Assembly: GCA_003660605.1 (NCBI GenBank)
Contig: QMUN01000016.1
Location: forward strand, 1 to 9,402
Direction: 5' to 3'
Length of the DNA stretch: 9,402 nucleotides
From: Thermococci archaeon
GTDB lineage: Archaea; Methanobacteriota_B; Thermococci; Methanofastidiosales; B48-G16
Part shown: one piece after another, positions 5,398 through 9,402 of the stretch
Layout: every line of letters starts with the position of its first letter
Position numbering within the stretch: the stretch's first letter is position 1
Program-made: the position numbers and the translations under genes
The notes under the pieces: model-generated
Seen by the model: the letters and a program-made list of their open reading frames with translations, nothing else
Databases searched by the model: none
Told to the model about the DNA's origin: nothing

Positions 5398-5916
5398 AGC
5401 CCCTCTTTTTTCTTTTTTTATATATTTTAAGAAGAGATGTCCTTTGAGGGATATTACTGAGAGATGATATTTTTTTGCCTCTTCAATCCCGCATTTTATT
5501 GTTTCATAAGGTAACTTTTTGTTTGTGAAAAATACAGAGGGGATCGGAATATCTTTTAAAAAATTCTCAATAGAAATAAGATACTTCTCTCCAAGAATAA
5601 AGAAAGCTTTGTTATGGTTCTTTATTATGGAAGATAATTTGTCTTCTATTCTCAGGTCTTTACTTAATTTTCTTATATCTCTTTTATGCATATTATTAAA
5701 ACTTAGATCGTACGATTCTATAAGATAGTTTTCATTTATAAGTCCGTATTTTGCAGATATGATGTACCAGTCCACATAGTTATCCTTTCTAAGAATCTCT
5801 ATCCCTTTTTTAACTAACAGATGCTGTTTTCCGGTATACATTTCTGAAGCTTTATATTTTCCCTCTTTTTTTCTTTTTGTGCATGAAGAAATAACGAGGA
5901 TTTTCATATCATTCAT
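5392..5916 (-). CDS. DUF6884-like protein resembling the ArcS catalytic core, last gene of the preQ0 operon
   Basis: This is a 174-residue soluble protein (171 if it starts at Met4, 5907). It begins with a beta strand and the motif ILVISSCTKRK (6-16), then EMYTGKQH (25-32), DWYIISAKYGLI (49-60), ESYDLSF (67-73) and LGEKYLISIENFL (108-120). These are the landmarks of proteins annotated DUF6884, sometimes labelled YaaA-like. The SC-T-x-x-K start with a later Y and H, and the S-x-K-Y-G-L-I...ESYD stretch, also recall the ArcS core with its PC-x3-KPY-x2-S-x2-H motif and GLVP-RELE...YD segment. ArcS acts on preQ0 in tRNA. The gene overlaps queC by 8 nt (or follows by 1 nt with the later start), so it is co-expressed with preQ0 synthesis. 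A role in converting or inserting preQ0 is inferred; the exact reaction is unknown. Confidence 0.65.
   Translation of the reverse strand: MNDMKILVISSCTKRKKEGKYKASEMYTGKQHLLVKKGIEILRKDNYVDWYIISAKYGLINENYLIESYDLSFNNMHKRDIRKLSKDLRIEDKLSSIIKNHNKAFFILGEKYLISIENFLKDIPIPSVFFTNKKLPYETIKCGIEEAKKYHLSVISLKGHLFLKYIKKEKRGAL
5406..5419 (+). terminator. Poly-U terminator of the three-gene operon
   Basis: T6-C-T7 starts 9 nt after the TAA at 5395-5397. It lies inside the 3' end of the convergent DUF6884-like gene, where it encodes Lys/Glu-rich residues on the other strand. Confidence 0.5.
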
Positions 5917-6553
5917 ACTCTATAGGGTCTCTGTAATTTGCCTCTTTAAATCCTTTAATTCTCAGTTTACAAGACTCACACTTTCCGCACGCCTTTTCGT
6001 TATTGAAATAGCAGCTCCATGTATATTCTAAAGGTAATTTCAGTTCTATTCCCTTTTTTACAATCTCTGATTTGCTCATATTTGCCAATGGTACCATTAA
6101 TTTTATATCTCCTTTTTTTGTTCCTTTTTCGATCAAATACTGAAATGTTTTAAAATATTCTGGTCTACAGTCAGGGTACCCTGAAAAATCCACAGAGTTT
6201 GCACCATAAAATACAGCTTTTGCATTTAAGACCTCGCTCCACGCTACTGCCAAGGAAAGAAATATAGTGTTTCTGAATGGAACGTATGTACTTGGAATCC
6301 CTTTATCATCTCGAGTCACCTCTATTGTGTCTGTCAGTGCGGATCCTCCTATATCCTTTAAAAATCCCAGATTAATAATTTTTAAATCTGCTTTAAAATA
6401 ATCTGCTATTTTTTTAACACATTTTTCTTCCTTTTTTTCAGTTTTCTGCCCGTATTTCACAAATAAAATATTTAAATCGTATCCCATATTTTTAGCTATC
6501 CCTGCACAGACGCATGAGTCCAATCCCCCTGACATTAAAACTACAGCCCTCAT
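5909..6553 (-). CDS. queC: 7-cyano-7-deazaguanine (preQ0) synthase QueC
   Basis: QueC converts 7-carboxy-7-deazaguanine to preQ0, using ATP and ammonia. The 214-residue protein has the N-type ATP pyrophosphatase P-loop SGGLDS (8-13), the YGQKTEKKE segment (34-42), STYVPFRN (88-95), FYGANSVDFSGYPDCRPEYF (115-134) and the zinc site C181, C189, C192, C195 in the WSCYFN...CGKCESC segment. All are intact and the length is normal. There is no N-terminal amidotransferase domain, so it is not Gat-QueC, and the step from preQ0 to archaeosine must be done by another enzyme. The start overlaps the stop of the GTP cyclohydrolase gene (ATGA), with a GAGGGAG ribosome site 4 nt upstream. The DUF6884-like gene follows directly. 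Confidence 0.96.
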   Translation of the reverse strand: MRAVVLMSGGLDSCVCAGIAKNMGYDLNILFVKYGQKTEKKEEKCVKKIADYFKADLKIINLGFLKDIGGSALTDTIEVTRDDKGIPSTYVPFRNTIFLSLAVAWSEVLNAKAVFYGANSVDFSGYPDCRPEYFKTFQYLIEKGTKKGDIKLMVPLANMSKSEIVKKGIELKLPLEYTWSCYFNNEKACGKCESCKLRIKGFKEANYRDPIEYE

Positions 6554-7323
6554 ATCTCTCCCTCTGAGTAAACATTGTGCCTGTGAATAGACTCATAACT
6601 TATACACTCAGCCCTCGCTCTGCATCCAAATTTTTTTGATCTCTCTAAGATTCTTCTTGTAACATCTTCCACAAATCTCGGATTCTTATGCATAGTTTCA
6701 ATAACATGAGCCTCGTCCTCACTCTTCAGGAGAGTATAAACCTCAGAAGAGAAGCTTTCTTCCACGATATCTATCATTTCCTCAAGTGTTATATCTTTTT
6801 CAAACTCGCACTCTATTTCCAATGTTCCTTTTGCTCTCTGGATATGCGTCTTTCCAGAGAATTCCAGGGCATGGGGACATAATGTATTCCCAATTACCTC
6901 AACTCTCAATACTTTTTTCCACGTTCCGTCATGAATTACCTTTACAAATACTTCATGGAGTTCAACAGTTCTTTTTTTAGATTTTGGAGTTTTTTTTATT
7001 ATTGGAAGCTCCGAGACGAAAGAAATTTCTCCTTTCTGATAAGAATGCTTAGATCTTACCTTTTTCAGAATATTTTTACCTAAATTCTCAAGAGAATAAT
7101 GTTCTTCTTCTATCTCTTCCTCCAAAGACTCTGTAATACATTCGATGAGCCTTGACATATGGATCCCTTTTTTATTTTCAGGGAGATCTATAAATATAGA
7201 GACCTTTGGTGTGTGCCAGTACTCTTTTTCATCTCTCTTTATTTTTATTAGTGTTTTTAAATCCGTTATTCCCACTTTATTCAGCTTTATTTTATCATCA
7301 GGTTCTTTATCTTGCGTATTCAT
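6550..7323 (-). CDS. mptA: GTP cyclohydrolase of the archaeal MptA/FolE2 family
   Basis: This 257-residue enzyme opens the GTP ring to feed pterin and 7-deazaguanine synthesis. Family landmarks are the KGIHMSRLIE motif (52-61), CPHALEFSGKTHIQRAKG (149-166), with the metal-ligand candidates C149 and H160, SSEVYTLLKSEDE (192-204), NPRFVEDV (214-221) and the C-terminal ESIHRHN (244-250). The C-terminal motif is typical of archaeal MptA. Its place between queE and queC argues that the product goes to preQ0, as with FolE2 of haloarchaea. MptA (GTP cyclohydrolase IV) makes a cyclic phosphate for methanopterin, while FolE2 (IB) makes dihydroneopterin triphosphate; sequence alone does not settle which. 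The motif reads CPH where bacterial FolE2 commonly has CPC. It overlaps queE by 4 nt (ATGA), with AGGTGAT 5 nt before its start. Confidence 0.88.
   Translation of the reverse strand: MNTQDKEPDDKIKLNKVGITDLKTLIKIKRDEKEYWHTPKVSIFIDLPENKKGIHMSRLIECITESLEEEIEEEHYSLENLGKNILKKVRSKHSYQKGEISFVSELPIIKKTPKSKKRTVELHEVFVKVIHDGTWKKVLRVEVIGNTLCPHALEFSGKTHIQRAKGTLEIECEFEKDITLEEMIDIVEESFSSEVYTLLKSEDEAHVIETMHKNPRFVEDVTRRILERSKKFGCRARAECISYESIHRHNVYSEGEI
6558..6564 (-). promoter_or_regulatory. Ribosome binding site for queC
   Basis: The minus strand reads GAGGGAG with a 4-nt spacer to ATG 6553, embedded in the last codons of the upstream gene. Confidence 0.55.
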
Positions 7324-7940
7324 TTTAAATCACCTATCTTGTGAATCTGCATGAGTATTCTGAGATCATGATCTATAGGATCTTCTATATATAGAGAGAA
7401 TAACTCTTTATATGACAATCTAAAAAAGTTTGGCTGAAGAATCAGGGGAAAATTTAAATCTATATCATTTAAGGATTTTTTTACAAAGAGATAATCATTT
7501 TTATCGGAGATTACTGCTTTTAGCTGTCCGTAACTCATGACACCCAGTATTTTCTGTAAAACTTTAAAATCGTTCTTCATTCCACTGCTTGGCGTTTTTA
7601 TATCAACACTTACAAAATCTATCTTTTTTATAACATCATTATATATCGTCCCATTAGTTTCAAGGGAGATTTTGTATTGTAATTTTTTTATCAGTGGCTC
7701 GATGTCCTGTAAAAGAGGCTCTCCTCCCGTAATGCAGACCCATTCTGTATTGTATTTACTTACCTCTTTGACAATGTCTTCAAGAGTTGCTTGATCTTTT
7801 TGTATCCATGAACCCTTCGTATCGCACCATTTACATCTCAAGTTGCATCCTGCGAGCCTTATAAATGCCATGGGTTTTCCTATCTGTAAACCTTCTCCAT
7901 TGATCGAGAAAAATATCTCGCTAAGGAAGTATTTCTGCAT
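7320..7940 (-). CDS. queE: 7-carboxy-7-deazaguanine synthase QueE (radical SAM)
   Basis: QueE rearranges 6-carboxy-tetrahydropterin to 7-carboxy-7-deazaguanine with S-adenosylmethionine and an iron-sulfur cluster. The 206-residue protein has SEIFFSINGEG (7-17), then FIRLAGCNLRCKWCDT with the CX3CX2C cluster ligands C32, C36 and C39. TGGEPLLQ (71-78) binds SAM. LETNGT (93-98) and SVDIKTPSSG (111-120) are also present, the latter contributing substrate and Mg2+ contacts, and the usual C-terminal R-x-L-x-Q-x-HK ending is present near 194-201. Length is typical of short QueE. The start overlaps queD by 20 nt, which is unusually long. It is supported by a strong GGGAGGGGA ribosome site, and no later Met could give a complete N-terminus. 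Confidence 0.95.
   Translation of the reverse strand: MQKYFLSEIFFSINGEGLQIGKPMAFIRLAGCNLRCKWCDTKGSWIQKDQATLEDIVKEVSKYNTEWVCITGGEPLLQDIEPLIKKLQYKISLETNGTIYNDVIKKIDFVSVDIKTPSSGMKNDFKVLQKILGVMSYGQLKAVISDKNDYLFVKKSLNDIDLNFPLILQPNFFRLSYKELFSLYIEDPIDHDLRILMQIHKIGDLK
7329..7335 (-). promoter_or_regulatory. Ribosome binding site for the GTP cyclohydrolase gene
   Basis: The minus strand reads AGGTGAT, with a 5-nt spacer to ATG 7323. It confirms this start and lies within the end of queE. Confidence 0.55.
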
Positions 7941-8262
7941 AATTATTTCTCCCCTCCCATAATTTTACAGAGACAATCTTGTCTGTTTTTTTCTGAATCT
8001 CCGAAAGTATCTTTATCGCAATGTTCTCCACGGTAGGATTCTCAAAAAAATCGTTGAGATAAGAATGATCGTACTTTTTTATTACTGGATCTGCGATCTT
8101 TTTTAGATCTTCAAAATCAATGACCATTCCTGACTCTATTTCCCCTTCTATCGTTACAATCAGTTTGTACGTATGCCCATGGAGATTTTTACATTTTCCC
8201 TTATGGTTTGCTATCCTGTGTGCTGCATCAAAATAGAAAACTTTACTCACCTTTGTTTTCAT
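7921..8262 (-). CDS. queD: 6-carboxy-5,6,7,8-tetrahydropterin synthase QueD
   Basis: QueD turns dihydroneopterin triphosphate into 6-carboxy-tetrahydropterin, the substrate of QueE. The 113-residue protein is a small T-fold enzyme. Zinc ligands are H15 (FDAAHRI), H28 and H30 (LHGH). The catalytic Cys24 sits in C-x3-H-x-H, and the partner residues D65-H66 lie in YDHSYLND. NPTVENIAIKI (75-85) is the conserved helix and E103 (LWEGRNNYAEI) the pterin-binding Glu. Everything needed is present. It is slightly shorter than E. coli QueD. ATG 8262 lies 30 nt after the DUF362 stop. A T6AAT box in that gap could give queD its own leaderless transcript, though read-through from DUF362 is equally possible. 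Confidence 0.94.
   Translation of the reverse strand: MKTKVSKVFYFDAAHRIANHKGKCKNLHGHTYKLIVTIEGEIESGMVIDFEDLKKIADPVIKKYDHSYLNDFFENPTVENIAIKILSEIQKKTDKIVSVKLWEGRNNYAEILP
7950..7958 (-). promoter_or_regulatory. Strong ribosome binding site for queE
   Basis: The minus strand reads GGGAGGGGA with a 9-nt spacer to ATG 7940. It lies within queD and makes the 20-nt gene overlap credible. Confidence 0.6.
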
Positions 8263-8282
8263 AAAATAAAATCTTTATAAAG

Positions 8283-8291
8283 ATTAAAAAA
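8283..8291 (-). promoter_or_regulatory. TATA-like box and/or U-tract between DUF362 and queD
   Basis: The minus strand reads TTTTTTAAT, centred about 25 nt before ATG 8262. It may be the preQ0 operon promoter, and its T6 run directly after the DUF362 stop could also act as that gene's terminator. A nearer TTTATAAA (8274-8281) is only about 12 nt from the ATG, too close for a leaderless start. Confidence 0.4.
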
Positions 8292-8292
8292 G

Positions 8293-9255
8293 TTATCTCT
8301 GAAGTCTTCTCCAGAATTTTATTGTTTTGTCATTTACAAGAAAGTTCAATACTTTTCGAGGAGGTATCCCTCTTTTTTCTAGAGAGGGACTAAACTTGTA
8401 GAAATACTCATTAACATGATACCAGAATCGCGTATATGTCACTGGTGGCAATCTCAGAGAAAAGTCTATATAATCAATTTCTTCCCCTTCTTCATTATAA
8501 TAAATTTTATCAATCTTCATATTCTCATAGAACTTAAGATATTCAAGTTTCACATTCAGTATCTGACTTATCGCCATATCATGGACAATGGCATTATCAG
8601 ATGCAAAGAGTAAATTTTTCTTTACAGGAACGCCGAGAGTCGGTCCAAGACCTTCCATTGCAATGTAAGCGTCTGTAATCACGATATCTGAAGGAAATAG
8701 TTTTTGTATATTGTAAAAGGTCTCGTTGAGCCCTAAGGCATGTCCTCTCCATTTTTCTTTCCCTGGAAGTAGACCGTAGAAATTTTTAATTGCCATCGTA
8801 AGAAGAGTGGCAGCATGTGTCTTATATTTCGGCATATTTATTATTCCGTCGCAATCCAGAACAATTTTAGGAACTTTAAAACTGTATTTTTTTCCCTTTA
8901 TCTCAAAAAGTACCTCTTTAAACTCTGTAAAATTAAGATTTATGAACTCTGCATTGAATCTATCATAAACGCCTATATCTCTGAAGAGTTTTTCTGAATC
9001 GTACTGATGTGCTGCTACCTCCCCTATGTATACTTTTTTACCTATCTCATTCAAATAATCTACAACATATGATATAAGATCAAAATCCACAGTAGCCCCT
9101 GTTTTTGATTTTTCAGGAGCGAATAAATTTGGTTTTATAAAGATCTTCCTTTTTCCTTTTAGTTTTTCTTCCGCATTGAGTTTTGAAAAGAGAAAATCTA
9201 CTTCCTTTCTTGAAATACTCTTAATTTTTTTCGCAATGAAGATATGATCTTGCAT
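8293..9255 (-). CDS. DUF362 domain protein
   Basis: This is a 320-residue soluble protein of the DUF362 family (PF04015), a widespread group of unsettled function often paired with ferredoxin domains. Landmarks are KIFIKPNLFAPEKSKTGATV (37-56), VYIGEVAAH (75-83), IINMPKYKTHAATLLTMAIKN (138-158), the KNFYGLLPGKEKWRGH segment (157-172), SDIVITDAYIAMEGLGPTLG (189-208) and ASDNAIVHD (218-226). There is no CX2CX2CX3C ferredoxin cluster; the only Cys is C135. This is therefore the plain form. The C-terminus (270-320) is basic and aromatic-rich and not obviously part of the domain. The TATA box lies about 24 nt before ATG 9255. Its proximity to queD may be chance, since DUF362 has no established 7-deazaguanine role. 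Confidence 0.85.
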   Translation of the reverse strand: MQDHIFIAKKIKSISRKEVDFLFSKLNAEEKLKGKRKIFIKPNLFAPEKSKTGATVDFDLISYVVDYLNEIGKKVYIGEVAAHQYDSEKLFRDIGVYDRFNAEFINLNFTEFKEVLFEIKGKKYSFKVPKIVLDCDGIINMPKYKTHAATLLTMAIKNFYGLLPGKEKWRGHALGLNETFYNIQKLFPSDIVITDAYIAMEGLGPTLGVPVKKNLLFASDNAIVHDMAISQILNVKLEYLKFYENMKIDKIYYNEEGEEIDYIDFSLRLPPVTYTRFWYHVNEYFYKFSPSLEKRGIPPRKVLNFLVNDKTIKFWRRLQR

Positions 9256-9272
9256 ACAATAAAATAAACAAC

Positions 9273-9284
9273 TCTTTTAAAAAA
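9273..9284 (-). promoter_or_regulatory. TATA box of the DUF362 gene
   Basis: CTTTTTTAAAAG on the minus strand is centred about 24 nt from ATG 9255, with no ribosome site between, so the message is predicted leaderless. Confidence 0.55.
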
Positions 9285-9304
9285 GCTTGTTATTGAAACA
9301 TATG

Positions 9305-9325
9305 GGGAGAAACTACGTTTCTCCC
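9305..9325 (-). terminator. Perfect 9-bp hairpin, probable terminator of a gene entering from the right
   Basis: GGGAGAAAC, TAC, GTTTCTCCC is a perfect inverted repeat with a 3-nt loop. It lies between a likely minus-strand stop (9350) and the DUF362 promoter, so transcription termination or RNA 3'-end protection is plausible. No long U-run follows on either strand, so a protein-binding dyad is an alternative. Confidence 0.4.
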
Positions 9326-9349
9326 TCAACCCTCTTCCTTTTTAAATAA

Positions 9350-9400
9350 TTATTCTTTCTTTTTTGGAGAACCGTTTTCGTCTATACTCCTCTCCCTTAA
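9350..9400 (-). CDS. Partial C-terminus of an unidentified minus-strand protein
   Basis: One minus-strand frame is open from the right edge to TAA at 9350-9352 and reads LRERSIDENGSPKKKE, a plausible hydrophilic tail. A second minus frame ends at 9342 (VKGEEYRRKRFSKKERIII) and cannot be excluded. The hairpin at 9305-9325 follows either stop. Too short to identify. Confidence 0.35.
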   Translation of the reverse strand, partial: LRERSIDENGSPKKKE

Positions 9401-9402
9401 CT

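Noticed and set aside
5392..5916. Calling the last operon gene a peroxide-stress protein YaaA
   Set aside because: The YaaA/DUF328 N-terminal signature (LLSPAKTLD-like) is absent; the motifs fit DUF6884, and the context is 7-deazaguanine synthesis.
1..9402. CRISPR arrays, tRNA or rRNA genes, insertion sequences and attachment sites
   Set aside because: I saw no regularly spaced repeats, tRNA-like cloverleaf with a T-loop, transposase motifs or terminal inverted repeats.

Overview
The window looks like an archaeal (probably euryarchaeal) chromosome segment. It is AT-rich, by eye roughly one third G+C. The first gene of almost every transcription unit has a TATA-like box about 20-26 nt before its start codon and no Shine-Dalgarno, so leaderless transcripts are likely. 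Genes inside operons have clear GAGGTGA-type ribosome sites. The gene content fits: an archaeal-type FolE2/MptA GTP cyclohydrolase, a pyruvate-kinase-C-domain-like protein of the MTH1675 type, DUF362, and a short HicBA pair. I cannot name the genus from sequence alone.

Layout, left to right. Bases 1-51 are the probable end of a plus-strand gene with a T-run terminator. Next is a minus-strand hicB-hicA toxin-antitoxin pair, divergent from a 159-residue plus-strand protein that resembles the L-2-amino-thiazoline-4-carboxylate hydrolase-like family. A class I/II PLP aminotransferase (minus) is divergent from a pyruvate kinase alpha/beta-like protein (plus). A compact plus-strand operon at 3091-5397 then encodes a coiled-coil/ArsR-type winged-helix regulator, a zinc-ribbon protein and a six-helix membrane protein with a repetitive beta-rich cytoplasmic tail. 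These three overlap by 4-8 nt and look like one uncharacterised system.

The right half is on the minus strand. A DUF362 protein is followed by a tightly overlapped queD-queE-mptA/folE2-queC cluster, the full GTP-to-preQ0 route used for archaeosine in tRNA. The cluster ends in a DUF6884-like gene whose SC-T-x-x-K, KYGLI and ESYD motifs recall the catalytic core of archaeosine synthase ArcS. That gene is the best candidate for an undescribed step in 7-deazaguanine modification. Beyond DUF362, a perfect 9-bp hairpin probably terminates another minus-strand gene that enters from the right edge.

The two points most worth following up are the ArcS-core-like protein fused by overlap to the preQ0 operon, and the regulator/zinc-ribbon/membrane three-gene system with a 16-nt inverted repeat over its start codon.
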